A DNA stretch of 64,000 nt, from contig CM057167.1 in NCBI GenBank assembly GCA_029962745.1, positions 20,217,102-20,281,101 on the forward strand, written 5' to 3'. Of this stretch, positions 11,874 through 22,410 are shown piece by piece. The translations under genes and the position numbers were made by a program. Below the pieces are notes generated by a model. That model was given only the letters and a program-made list of their open reading frames with translations. It was not told the DNA's origin and made no database searches. The stretch comes from Echinometra lucunter. Its lineage: Eukaryota > Echinodermata > Echinoidea > Camarodonta > Echinometridae. Positions within the stretch are counted from its first letter, which is position 1. Every line of letters begins with the position of its first letter.

Positions 11874-12258
11874 GGTCGTGAGGTCTGGGGTGTGGAGCGG
11901 CATGAAGAGTGCTTGTGTCATCGAAAAATTGTCCTGTCAAAAAGCCACAATGTTCAATTATTTCACGTAAGGGCTTTATAATGGAAAACGAATAGGATAT
12001 TTTGAGTTCTGTCATGGCGCGTGAACTCACTTATCAGAATACATCGATCGATCGAGAGGGAGAGAGAGAGAGAGAGAGAAAAAAAAAAAGAAGGAAGATC
12101 TTTATTTGTCATAGAACACATGAAGGACATATCAGAGAATGGTGTTTTGTTCCGAATGTAGATGTAGGCCGGATTAAAATCTGCTTTAAAACAATTTCAT
12201 ATCAAGATTATTCATGACTTGGATATACCTGACTGACAACTCTGGTTTTGTCGTTCCC
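11874..12258. other. Non-coding stretch with a GA/A-rich patch
   Basis: A GA microsatellite grading into poly-A lies at about 12056-12090. Nothing else recognised. Confidence 0.5.
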
Positions 12259-12574
12259 ACGAGCTCGACACCCAAGGGTCCTACGGCCCACGAGTCATAC
12301 GGCCAACGAGTCATATAGCTCACAAGTCATACACCCACGAGCAAGGCACTAGTGAACGTGAGCCTGATTAATGTAGTGTTGAGCTCGTGGGCCTATAATT
12401 TTTTACCTAGTGTCGATCTCATGGGCCTTGTCCACTTAGTGTCTAGCTCATGGCCCGTATGACTCTTGGGCCGTATGACTCAAGGTCCGTATGACTCGTG
12501 GGCTGTATGACTCGTGGAACTTTTTTCAATGTCTAGCTCGTGTGGCTCGTATGGCTCGTGGGTGTCGAGCTCGT
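12259..12574. repeat. Palindromic array of CGTATGACTCGTGGGC units
   Basis: The outer 16 bp are perfect inverse complements (ACGAGCTCGACACCCA at 12259-12274 and its complement at 12559-12574). The left arm carries about three degenerate CCACGAGTCATACGG units. The right arm carries about five of the same unit on the other strand (CCGTATGACTCGTGG and variants). The AT-rich middle is about 100 bp. This could be a foldback transposon with repeated arms or an inverted minisatellite. Confidence 0.8.
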
Positions 12575-12931
12575 ATATTTACCGAGTAAATTCCACACTT
12601 GCTGTTGTCCGCAAGGAAAAGATAAAGGATGCTGACTACGTTAGATGTGAATGTGTTCAATATCCAAAGATATCTGGGTACAATATTTCCAGCGCCGATT
12701 ACATGAAATCGACAATCAGTTCACGCTATTCTTGTATTCGGCAGAAAACTACGCTAAAATAAATCACGCAACGAACCTTGTTATCTTTACTATAGCGACA
12801 AATATTATTAAAAAAACGATTGAAACTTCTGAAAAGAGGTTTATGAACAAGCCTCAAAATGTTGTCTTTCACATAAAAACTCCCGAAATACGTGTAAAAT
12901 GAATGCGTGAGCAGACCTAATGTTACCATTG

Positions 12932-12964
12932 TTTTTTTTTTTTTTTTTTTGGGGGGGGGGGGGG
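12932..12964. repeat. T19-G14 compound homopolymer
   Basis: An uninterrupted T run passes directly into a G run. It is one of seven such T-to-G (or C-to-A) junctions in the window. Confidence 0.95.
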
Positions 12965-13330
12965 TTGTCAGTGTCAAAATGACACGAACGCCGTTTCTTC
13001 TGAAAATGGCATAGTTCTTGCTACAATTCTGATGAAATTATTTGCATACCTGCTCTTTAGAATATTTTTAGAATTAGAATTTCTATGAAATTAAGCATTA
13101 GAGGAATTTAAAAGAAATTCTTGTTAAATTTTTGGTCAAATCTTAGGTGCGCAGACATAAGGCTCCCGATCATACGCAGTAGAAAAATGATATTTGTAGG
13201 AAATGGCTCCTACTAATATGCCGTACCTGAACTGTCAAAGCAAAGTACTGGGTACCTGCACTATTAAAATAGTGTGTAAACTTGGCCAAACACAGTAGAA
13301 TTGATTTCAGTTGCAGTGATATTCAAGGGA
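12965..13330. other. No recognisable feature
   Basis: AT-rich sequence without supported features. Confidence 0.5.
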
Positions 13331-13592
13331 AATCTTTATCATTTCAAAAAAGTTCGTTTTCCAGGAGTTGGAATCTAGCCCTATCAAGTGGAGTTCTGCC
13401 AGATGTGCCCCGTTTCATTTTATTATTTTTATTTATTTATTTATTTATTCATTCATTTAGTTACAACTTGTGGGATGGAACACCCTATCAGCAAAGTGCT
13501 GTTTTTCGTGGGCAAGTAGGGGTCCATTTCTTTATCATTTCAAAAAAAGTTCGTTTTTCGTGGAGTCGGAATCTAGCCCTATCAAGTGGAGT
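13331..13592. repeat. Direct duplication, about 190-bp spacing
   Basis: CTTTATCATTTCAAAAAA followed by GTTCGTTTT, GGAATCTAGCCCTATCAAG and TGGAGTTC.GCCA occurs at about 13334-13403 and about 13522-13592. Between the copies lie a TTTA microsatellite (13425-13450) and unique sequence. The duplication appears to have split the MITE that follows. Confidence 0.8.
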
Positions 13593-13745
13593 TCGGCCAT
13601 ATGCTATTGTTATCAATAACAAGTTGCAGTAACCAGTAAGCAGTTGCAGTAAGCTACTGAAATCCTTGCATCTGACTGGCTAGAGCAAATTTGTCATAGA
13701 AATGAGGCAGTTGTTACTGATAACAAGTTTTATGACACGGGGCAC
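13404..13745. mobile_element. MITE with CCAAT core, interrupted copy
   Basis: The right part (13600-13745) matches the intact element at 19135-19282: the CAATAACAAGTTGCAGTAA word, the core CTACTGAAATCCTTGCATCT (then GACTGGCTAGAGCAAATTTG) and the right end AACAAGTTTTATGACACGGGGCAC. The expected left terminus is missing beside it, but GTGCCCCGTTTCATTTTA, which resembles that terminus, sits about 190 bp upstream at about 13410. The element therefore seems to have been split by the local duplication. Confidence 0.6.
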
Positions 13746-14200
13746 TGCTGGAAAACTAACTGGCACATTTCAGATTGACGGTATATTGAAAGAAACTCGC
13801 GCCTGGAATATGGAATTAATCCGATATTAAAGATACATCATATGCTGCTCTTAGAATTTCCTCTCTTTTTTTTCATTTAAGGAACAAAGGGAAAATACTG
13901 GTCAGATCATTTCATAGATTCGGTTTCATGGCAGTGCATTAATGAAATAAAAAATGATATGATCTACGTGACTCATATTCAGCCCTTGCAACATTAAGTC
14001 ACAAATATTTTATCTAATACTCTTATTTCAATTGTACATGAGAAACGATGAATACATTTGTGGCATTGGAGATGTATACTTTTAAGAATAATAAATGGTT
14101 TACCTCTCCTTGCCATTTCGAAAATATTAATTTCACTATAAACAGATAAAGAGCACCATTCATGATGACATTAAAGGTGCTTTATTCCAACCAGAAACGG
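13746..14200. other. No recognisable feature
   Basis: AT-rich sequence upstream of the candidate promoter. Nothing supported. Confidence 0.45.
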
Positions 14201-14203
14201 CAG

Positions 14204-14233
14204 TGATAGCTGATCGTGATAAAATCGTGATAA
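14204..14233. promoter_or_regulatory. Cluster of three GATA-type sites
   Basis: TGATAG at 14204-14209 and TGATAA at 14217-14222 and 14228-14233, all on the plus strand within 30 bp, about 60-90 bp upstream of a TATA box. The flanks AGTGATAG...GATCGT and ACGATCATCACT (to about 14246) can also pair as a hairpin. GATA factors bind WGATAR, so the first site is a TGATAG match and the others match on the TGATAA core. Function is inference. Confidence 0.35.
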
Positions 14234-14290
14234 AACGATCATCACTCCGGCCCCCTTTCACCGCATGCGCAAAATACCACTACATCGAAA

Positions 14291-14330
14291 TATAAACCGA
14301 GAAAGCTGCCCGCCAGTTTTCGTATCAATT
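14291..14330 (+). promoter_or_regulatory. Candidate core promoter (TATA box and initiator)
   Basis: A perfect TATAAA lies at 14291-14296. Two matches to the initiator consensus YYANWYY follow: CCAGTTT with A at 14315 and TCAATTT with A at 14327 (24 and 36 bp from the first T of TATA; about 30 is usual). The ATG of the candidate secreted peptide follows 64-76 bp later. The combination is suggestive only. Confidence 0.35.
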
Positions 14331-14390
14331 TTCCCACTTGTCACAGTTTACAGGCGATAAACCAAACGGGCCTGTGCTCCCTTCCTCAAG

Positions 14391-14594
14391 ATGACAGCAA
14401 ACACTGCGGTCGTATGCTTGCTACTTTTGCTGCTTGCCAGCCAAACATCACACAATGACGTAGACTTTCAATTTTCTTACAAATACTGGCGACACTCCTC
14501 CCGGAAATTTTCACAAAAGCTTAAATTGATGAGCTTTGGTTCTTCAAATCGACATCACTTCTATCTTCTTTTTTTTTCTGTTGATAAAGATTAG
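14391..14594 (+). CDS. Candidate first exon of a small secreted protein
   Basis: The frame opens with ATG at 14391 and would encode 67 residues if unspliced. Residues 1-20 look like a signal peptide: a short polar start (MTANTAVV), a hydrophobic core CLLLLLLAS, then polar QTSHND where signal peptidase could cut. The remainder is rich in aromatic and basic residues (FQFSYKYWRHSSRKFSQKLK). The last part (LLFFSVDKD) reads like non-coding sequence, so the true exon may end earlier, perhaps near 14530, although no strong GTAAGT-type donor is visible. CTCCCTTCCTCAAG just before the ATG could instead be a 3' splice site. A TATA box and GATA sites lie upstream. No protein family is recognised; it might be a peptide precursor or a chance open frame. 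Confidence 0.3.
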   Translation: MTANTAVVCLLLLLLASQTSHNDVDFQFSYKYWRHSSRKFSQKLKLMSFGSSNRHHFYLLFFSVDKD

Positions 14595-15612
14595 CATTAT
14601 TGGAGTACATGCTCAGAAATAATAAGACACAGGCAATGACGCTTGATAAGCAAATAAGATAATTCCAGTCGATATGATAATGAACGGTTTTCTTTAGAAG
14701 ACTTGAAAAATGCATAATTAAGATTTGGTGCCGATAAGCTTATAATATAATTACAAGTGATTGATGCAGACCTGTAAAAAGCAATTACTTGAACTGAGTA
14801 ATCTTTAGAATATTGATACATAATATATTGCGCTGTTTCTTCCAATAAGATTAACACAGATTCGAATCATGACATGTTGTTATTTTGCGATTTTTTTAAA
14901 AATTGATTTTAAGATAACTTTGATTTCCTGGGAATCAATGTTCATTTACCTTCTGAAATACCAAGCTCCCTTTACGTTTTATAAGACCCATAAAAATTCA
15001 GGTGAGGCATGGTTACAAGAAGGTTGCATGAACCTTGAAAAATATTTAAGATAAAATTTTTTTTTTTTAAGTCGTTTCAGAGAAAACTTTTCGTATCCAA
15101 ATACTAATCATAAACTTTGAATTCCACTTTCTTGCAGTTTGAATTGAAGGCCGGAGCAAAATCACTGACGATGCAATGTTTAAATTTATATGTAAAATAA
15201 GAAAAGTACTGACGTTTTGTTATAAAAGCAGCTATTTCAGAAAGGATCAATAAGCTTACTGAGACGAATTTTTTGCTAAGAACGGTCGACCTTTCGTATT
15301 GAAAGGAATTCAGCCGATATTTTCAAGGCTGTTTCGGGTTAGAATAGAAACAGGCACATGATTTATACGCAATGAAATTGTGATAACACACTTTCCATCC
15401 AGTCTTTCGAGGCGAACATTTCTCTACTTAAAATTAAGTTGACATTTCTATGCTGCTCTTAATAGTTTTAGTGACAAATGATTCCAGTAGATATGTCAAT
15501 GAACTGATTCAGTATTCCAGCACTGATATTAAAAAAAGGCTTCATAATTCATTTCTACATTGCCAAGGAAACTAATCCAATCTTCACTTTATCGCTCTTT
15601 CGTGGATAGGTT

Positions 15613-15633
15613 CCCCCCCCCCCAAAAAAAAAA
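15613..15633. repeat. C11-A10 compound homopolymer
   Basis: A C run directly followed by an A run; on the minus strand this is T then G. It is followed by AAACAAACAAAC. Confidence 0.95.
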
Positions 15634-18339
15634 CCAAACAAACAAACAAAATTTCTTCCGTAACAAACTTTTAACTTCATTTAAACATCTTTGAAATGAT
15701 TCAGTCAAACGTAATCATTAACGGTTGCAAGAAGCTCTCGTGACTTGACACAATATCTAATTTTGACGGAGCATAAACAGGAGGAGTCACCAATTGGCCA
15801 ATTTCTGCTCTTTCTCACATTTTTTTCTTTTTCATCTGACAGATGATGATGATGATGCGAAGATAAGCTGCTCTTCACCACACTGGGAAGAGGGTGCCGG
15901 AGAGCGTTTCTCCCACATCATCTTTCCCTTGTAGCCACTGGACGTTTACAATCGTAGGCACATAGCACGTGAGTAAGAAATTTTTCTTTAACTACCACCA
16001 TCAGTGAATTAAGGATACTTTGCAAGGGTTGACAAATTATTTCATTAATTAATAAATTGCTTATTGATCGGGTGCAGTAGAAGGGGACATAAGACGAACT
16101 TATAACAGTTACAATTACGTGAAAATTATGTAGTAGATTGGTTGAAACAAAACAAGGGCGTTCCACTCTTAGGATTCTAAAGTGAACAGGTAACATATTA
16201 TCACATAATCACTACGATTTACATCTTGAATTCTTTTCCCCCTCCTTTTTTTATAACGCAAACCGGCTGAATGTTAATCTTGATTGATGGTATGTTTGAT
16301 ATTTTACTGATTTATGGTAAAAAGGGAGTATACCTATGAGGCATTCTGAACAGAAATCATTAACCCATTATGAAAAAATTGCTTTTTATAGCCACTTCAC
16401 GTTGTTTGCTTTCTCTGGGGATTAAAGGGAGAGGTTGTTTGCCTTTAACTCATTCAGCATTCGTCACGCTGGTCATTGGCCGAATACTTATAAATTTTAA
16501 ATGAAACTTTGAAAATGAAATGCAATGTATCTCAAAGAATAAAATTTCCAGGTAAGGAGCAGTTCGGTCGCACAGCAATGTACATTAGAATCTGCTTGTT
16601 GGAAGTAACTCCCTGTTCAGACTGCCTGCATTTAAAGTATCGCTTAGCAAACCTGTATACAGATCTAAGATGAGAAATTATAGTTCTGTAGTCTGAACGT
16701 CTTATAACCACGTCGTATAAATAAACGTCTTACAGCAAAACGCAGTTTTTGAGCATCACTTTGTACTGGAACTCGACAAAGAATCAGCATTGGCTAGTAG
16801 TGTGGACGTCGCATCGTACGTAAATCATATATATTTTCGAGGTAGCTCCAGTCATGTCAGCATCCTATCGGATACAATTTTCTAAGCTCCGGAGTTGCCC
16901 ATGACGTAACCTAGTAAGAAATAGTATAGACTAGTGTTGGCTGAACTCCCCAACATGTCCCAAATCATGAAAAAAGTAGCATGATACGATGTCTATTTTG
17001 TTATAGACATTTTACAGTTAAAAAGTTTACAAGTTTGCACGCCCCTTTCGCTTTCCGATAACATTTTTTTTGGTCCGTTTTGTTTGTTTGCTTGTTGTTT
17101 TTTTTAGCAGGGGGGTTGTAATGGTAATCATTGTTATATGTTTCTTTTACGTATATCTTATAACTTGTGATTATGTCGTGTGAACAGATTATAAGACGCA
17201 CGGACGAGCATTTCCCTTACAAGCAACCACTAGTCATAACTTTTTAGCTCCGAAACATGCCTTCGCGCCGATCGATACACTAGCAAACATTCAGGATTGT
17301 ATTTCGCTACTGGATGCGGCAGCTTTCTCTCGTCTGCTCACAAGACGATGCCGTTCTGAATACTTCGAAGCTCATAAAAGGGAATTTTACCCGCAGCCCA
17401 GGCATTTTAGGGTATTCATTGGATTCCATTAGTATAATCCCAACGTCCATCATCTCTTACATTCCAGATTCAATGCGCATTATTACATTCTTTACAGGGC
17501 AGCTGTTGCGCAGAATACGTTTCTTAAACGAGATCCAACTTGTACAGCTTCAGCAGTAATGACAATGCATCTCATACATGTCAAATATAAGTTCTTTTCA
17601 TTGCGTCAGTTTTATGAGAAACTTTTTCAGTATCATATTCCTTGCGCATTCAGGAATGTTTTTTACATTTCATTTCATCTCCACATATTTATTATAGCTC
17701 ATGTGTTCATATGACTTGTTTTCCAATATATCTTATTGCTTGTTGTTCATTTGTTGTATTTTGATTTGCCTCTATCCTCTATCGGAGTGCATCAGTTGGT
17801 TGGGAGGAGGGACCATTACAGTTACAGTGATTAAGTTTGCTCTCCTCCTCCCCGGCAGCCAACTTTTGCACTCAGAGGACTGCTTTAAGAATATGCATAT
17901 TTATTTGATGTTCTTTTATGTTGCTATATTTTTTGTTGAAAATGCCGAATAAATAATGAATAAATAAATAAATGTTTTCACCACGTCATCACATTCGTCA
18001 TTCTGGTGTGAAAAGGGAGATAAGAACTTCGGCATGTTTGGGCAACACCTTTCCTCAATATGCATCTCATGCATATCAAATCTCAATTTTTCTCAGTGCG
18101 TCAGCGATCATTATACATAACATTCCCTGCACATCATTTGCTTCATGCTATCAAAATCATCATTTTATAGTGCAAAGAATTTCCTTAAAGGGAAGCTACT
18201 GTCCTGGGAAAGGTAAAAAAATAACTTGTGAGCTTTCTCATTCTATTTATATTAGTTAGGAAGATTATCATAGTAGAAATGTTCCCTGGAAACGATTGTT
18301 CTTCAAATGCCCTGACATTCAAAATGTGACACAAAACAG

Positions 18340-18390
18340 CCGAAATGTTCGAGCCGAACATTTGTGTGTAGTCCCATACACGCATTTCTG
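18340..18390 (+). repeat. Dispersed repeat, CCGAACATTTGTGTGTAGTC family
   Basis: About 40 bp (GTTC..GCCGAACATTTGTGTGTAGTCCCATACAC.CATTT in outline) match the minus strand at about 23655-23700. A weaker relative may lie near 1388. The family and full length are unknown. Confidence 0.55.
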
Positions 18391-19134
18391 TGTGCAGTGC
18401 ATGTGACTCTCGGCAGAATTGAGTTAATTTCTTATCATTTTGGTGATTCCAAAACCTTACAGCATACAACAATTCTTAAGTGCTTTATAATCAACCTCCC
18501 CTCAATTACAATTTCTTTCACAGTTCAATCTCACGACCAGAACTTGCCTTTATCTTATAGCCTAGCTTTAGCAACTTCAGTACATGACCATGACTTGTTT
18601 CTCATAGATATCATGTCTCAATTCTTTTCAATGCGTCATTCACAGCCGGATGATGACGAACATTCCGCACATCATTTTGATTATATCACAATATTCATCA
18701 TTATGTGACCCTGAGAGAGCTAATTGAAATCCATTTCTACTCGAGTAAAATTATGACTCTTTTTTCCCGTCTCTATTCGACTGTTGTGTCGAGATAATGA
18801 GGCCTGAATCACATACGAGAAAGTGAGCAAAGCAAAATTGAAATTCATTAGATTGAAATCGTAATGTCTTCATGTTATCTGATTGTACCCATTTCTGACG
18901 ACCTAGTTCCTGATAATTGCTTGAGTTTTAGAAAAGACACTAGAACGAGATTATTGTAATGAGACTTTGCTAATGAACTCCACTGAAACATGACAGAAAG
19001 AAATTGACTTTTCTCTTTGAAATGATTTTGGTATATATTTGGGACAGCTTACAACCGCCGTAAAAGTTTTTTCGTGTATGAGAGCACATCTACAACCTTT
19101 TCAAAAGCATATGAAACGTATTGTAGACAGTCCT

Positions 19135-19282
19135 GGGACCCGTTTCATAAAACTTGTTATCAATAACAAGTTGCAATAACAGTTATAAGCTACTGAAATC
19201 CTTGCATCTGATTAGCTGAGAGCAAATTTGTCATAGAAATAAGGTAGTTTTTACTAATAACAAGTTTTATGAAGCGGGGCCC
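19135..19282. mobile_element. MITE with CCAAT core, AACTTGTTAT word, intact copy
   Basis: About 148 bp with inverted ends: GGGACCCGTTTCATAAAACT at the left and GTTTTATGAAGCGGGGCCC at the right. Just inside the left end is a perfect subterminal palindrome (19151-19172) with arms AACTTGTTAT and ATAACAAGTT. The right end has a degraded counterpart. The centre (19183-19231) is TTATAAGCTACTGAAATCC followed by TTGCATCTGATTAGCTGAGA. CCTGGG on both sides may be a target-site duplication. There is no coding capacity. Confidence 0.8.
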
Positions 19283-19373
19283 TGGGCTTGGGCCTGCAAG
19301 GGCTACCTTCACCGTGACTTCAAAAGTTCATAACAGTAAGAAATTTATGACTGCAGGGATTCCGACTCTTACT

Positions 19374-19794
19374 TTAAAGCCTGACGCATACCATAAGATC
19401 CATCTACGATCCGATTTCGGAAAATTTTGTTTTTGTATTTGATAATGAACATTCAAACATGCAAAATCTTAATGATTAAAGTTCCGAATAGTCGTATGAA
19501 TACTAAAATCGAAATTCGGGGCTATTGCGAGCCTCCCTGTAGGAATAAAAGCGAATTCAATTCCGAATCGTAGTGACGTCACAACAGTCTTGCCTTTCTG
19601 CTACGATTTGAAGCCGATTTTGCCTTTACTCCAACCAAGAAGCTTGCAGTTAAACACATTTCGATTTTAGTATTCTTATCATTATCCCGAACTTCGAATG
19701 AGATCATTTTACTTGTTTAAACTTTCATATCTAATGCAAAATGCTATTGGAAATCGGATCGCAGTCAGATCGTATAGTGTGCGCCGGGCTTAAA
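19374..19794 (-). mobile_element. Foldback element, TTTAARGCCYG family, copy 1
   Basis: The ends are imperfect inverted repeats (TTTAAAGCCTGACGCATACC at the left; GTGTGCGCCGGGCTTAAA at the right). The arms continue with GATCCGATTTCGG against AATCGGATCGCAGTCAGATC. The central part contains TAGTGACGTCAC, a perfect TGACGTCA octamer (19574-19581). The minus strand aligns over nearly its full length with 37543-37967. About 421 bp, non-coding. Confidence 0.8.
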
Positions 19795-21020
19795 AGGAAT
19801 AATTCTCGAAGTTCCATAATGAACACTTGATGCTCAATTCGCTTTTCGTCGCAAAGCCTATAAACCCGATGTGAAACCTTTTCCTCTGACTTAAATCTTA
19901 TGTGAACGTAGCCAACAATTAAGGGAACCCTTTTGGCAGTTACTTATGGTTGATAGAATCTTCATCCAGACTTTGTCATTCGATGACCATTACTAACATG
20001 ATATTCTGACCACTAAGTAGTTTTAATATGTTTTATTCGAATGTAAAATGGATTAGGCTCTTTGTTCCAAAACCACGGTGGTGGACAAGTTGGAACCGCA
20101 GGACTACTGACGTCACTCAGATTGAAAATATACACTGAAGAAAAGTGGCTTTTATGGACGTTATTCATGAATAAGGCACCGGAATATTGAGGTGAAATGA
20201 TTATAGAGACATAAGATAGAAAAGATTTTGTACTTTTATTGGATTTATATAGCAAAATAATGACGCATAATGGCAAATAGAGTAAAATATTTCCATAGGG
20301 GATAACAGTGTTGAATAATTATGTACGTCTGTGGTTGGGGGGGGGGGAAGGGGCAGAAGCAAATTTTCTTAATGATTATCGATTCAAGCTAGGACAAGAA
20401 CCTGATATTACTGATGAAGGATGATGATGATGATGGCAAGATGATCCTTTCTCCTTTCTCCAGGTTCTCCCATGGATTTATTCCATACCAGGAAAGTAGT
20501 AGACGGATAATTGCTGAAACCTGTGCATGACAAGTCTATGGATATCTACCCGCGGCTGTCCAGTTTGATAGCTTAAGCTCTTGACCTACACAAACTACTC
20601 AGGATAACATTTCTTGAAAAAAAGAACAAGAAAGAAACTATCAATGATTTGATATATACACCATCAAAAGCAAATGAAATATGGATAATAACCAGGGTTA
20701 CCTATAGCAATCTCATTATAGTAAAAGCTTAATAGAAAGTGATCAAGGGCACCTAACTGCAATAGCAGTTTTCATTTTGCGAGATGAAGACGGAAAGTAA
20801 GTAACTAGATATTCAAAAGGACTGATTTTGCTATTGAGATGGTTCCCAAAACGGGTATATTCAACAGCGTAAGTGGCGCTCTCACAGTTAATAGGAAAGA
20901 CTGTACGTCAATCTAACTAACCTCCCGTAGAATAGGTACTCGCATGCGAGGAAATAAAAAATAGCTATGAAATATAAGAGAAAATCCAATATATATATGT
21001 AACATTGGCTTTTCTGGCTT

Positions 21021-21028
<8 letters not shown>
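19795..21028. other. Unannotated stretch
   Basis: Only a TGACGTCA octamer (20108-20115), a G11 run (20337-20347) and short GATGATGATGATG repeats (about 20420) stand out. No gene supported. Confidence 0.5.

Positions 21029-21062
<34 letters not shown>
21029..21062. repeat. (TA)n microsatellite
   Basis: About 17 TA units; the Ile/Tyr-rich minus frame across it is a by-product. Confidence 0.95.
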
Positions 21063-21065
<3 letters not shown>

Positions 21066-21192
21066 AAGGTCTTTATATAAAAGAGAGCAATTCATAAATG
21101 ATGAAAGTGCTCACTGAAGGATTTTCATAAAAGAACATATTACAACACGGACTACCACGACCACAATCTTGTATCACTCGTCACTGCCTAGT

Positions 21193-21195
<3 letters not shown>

Positions 21196-21226
<31 letters not shown>
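21196..21226. repeat. (CT)n microsatellite
   Basis: About 14 CT units within a wider pyrimidine-rich tract (21185-21330). Confidence 0.95.
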
Positions 21227-21329
21227 GCTTCTCTCATTCCCATATATTCTATATCGATCCCTCTTTCTTATATCTAGTATTGTCTCTGCATGGTATCTTC
21301 TTTCTCTCCCTTGCATCTATCACTATTCA

Positions 21330-21977
21330 TCTCTCCCCGTATCAGTCGAACGACCATTCTTTCTTACCGCTATACCTCGCGTCGTATCACTGTTAGGGAG
21401 AAGGACTGGGAAAATCCTATTTACCTATATTGCCCTCGCATGTCTAGCGGGATCATTTTTCAAAATTACAAGATTGTTAGCGTCTGACCAACTTTCTTCT
21501 TTCCAAATAGAAAGAGAGAGCACCCAGAGGCGAGATGAAAAAAGATGTTTCCCCGTCGCTCCGTAGGGGTTTCCCAGCTACCTGTTATTATAAATTGGTT
21601 CCAATGATCAGAATAATGAGAAAAGTACCCTTCTGTAAAAGGATGAAATGTCCTTGAGAATAAGACACCATCAGAAGAAAACATATCTTAGGGCTAACTG
21701 TAATTGTGCATAAACAGAAGAGATTTGGGACGCAGGGTGAATTCATGTACGAGACCCATCGACCGTTGGTATATTCATATAACGTGACATCAACACTATC
21801 ATCACCATCATGTACGTGGTCATATCCTTTGGAATACAGCGATGATGAGTTGAGTACCATCAACAAAAGAAAAAAAAATCATATGTATTTTTTTCTTACT
21901 TCAAGTTTCTTTTTTTTTAAATGTTTTAAGCGCATCGGGACATGCTGGCTTGCAATGTGCTATAAAAGAACTGAGTG

Positions 21978-21978
<1 letters not shown>
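21330..21978. other. No recognisable feature
   Basis: Short overlapping frames on both strands, none with a recognisable motif. Confidence 0.45.

Positions 21979-22021
<43 letters not shown>
21979..22021. repeat. (TA)n microsatellite
   Basis: About 21 TA units. It ends exactly where the first tRNA-containing repeat unit begins. Confidence 0.95.
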
Positions 22022-22025
<4 letters not shown>

Positions 22026-22182
22026 CAATTGAGAGAATAATTGCGCAGCATGAATCAAAGTTCCCCAGAGCTGTCGTACCATTTTGGAAATTTTGCAAAG
22101 GTTGAAAAAATGTCTCCGCTGGGAATCGAACCCGGGCCTTTGGCTATGAACGCCAATGCCTTAACCACTAGACCACGGAGAC
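22021..22182 (-). repeat. tRNA-containing repeat unit, copy 1
   Basis: The TGAGACAATTGAGAGAATAA-to-tRNA block (about 162 bp) recurs at 22411-22572 with few differences. Similarity stops at the 5' end of the tRNA-like sequence and, on the other side, at the TA microsatellite. It could be a tRNA-headed SINE of about 160 bp or a duplicated tRNA gene with its 3' flank. No target-site duplication was identified. Confidence 0.75.
22111..22182 (-). tRNA. tRNA-like sequence, anticodon UCA, copy 1
   Basis: The minus strand folds as a cloverleaf. The acceptor stem is GTCTCCG/CGGAGAC, followed by A at the discriminator position. The D-stem is GTCT/AGGC and the anticodon stem TTGGC/GCCAA with loop GTTCATA, giving anticodon TCA after U33. 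The T-arm is CCGGG-TTCGATT-CCCAG with one C-A mismatch. TTTTTT follows immediately 3', as for a Pol III terminator. The body resembles tRNA-Glu/Asp types (TGGTCTAGTGGTTA). UCA would read UGA. The short variable region rules out a normal selenocysteine tRNA. It is probably a tRNA-derived repeat or pseudogene. Confidence 0.6.
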
Positions 22183-22410
22183 GGGCCAGTGGTTTCGGCG
22201 ACTCCAAATTCGCTTAACCGACAGATTGACAAATCTTCAACCCTCACTAATTAATTCCTTTGTCGGTGGCAGATGATTTTCGAACAACGACCTGCCGCAC
22301 ACCTCAGCTGGATCCGAGCGAATGCTTTAGCATGTTTAGGATACATGTGTATGTTGGAATAATTAACATTTGTGATCAGGAAACATACACAACAGCTTTA
22401 GCAACTCTCG
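22183..22410. other. Spacer between the two tRNA-like units
   Basis: Unique sequence of about 228 bp that is not shared with the region after copy 2. Nothing recognised. Confidence 0.5.

Larger units (their letters stand above)
14600..19134. other. Long unannotated stretch
   Basis: No exon following the candidate secreted-protein start could be recognised. Small low-complexity items: T9-10 at about 15058-15068, C11-A10 (15613-15633), GATGATGAT repeats at about 15842-15857 and an AATAAAT-type repeat at 17949-17974. From about 17460 to 18720 a diverged motif of the form CTTTTCAnTGCGTCA with nearby CATCTCATrCAT recurs about three times (about 17565, 18065, 18620). This suggests an old dispersed or tandem repeat. 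Open frames there are short and carry no motif. Confidence 0.4.

Noticed and set aside
12259..12574. CRISPR-like array
   Set aside because: Units are degenerate, lie in both orientations and have no regular unique spacers. The genome is eukaryotic in character.
22111..22182. Selenocysteine tRNA gene
   Set aside because: The anticodon is TCA, but the molecule has a 7-bp acceptor stem, a standard D-arm and a 4-nt variable region, unlike the long-armed tRNA-Sec.
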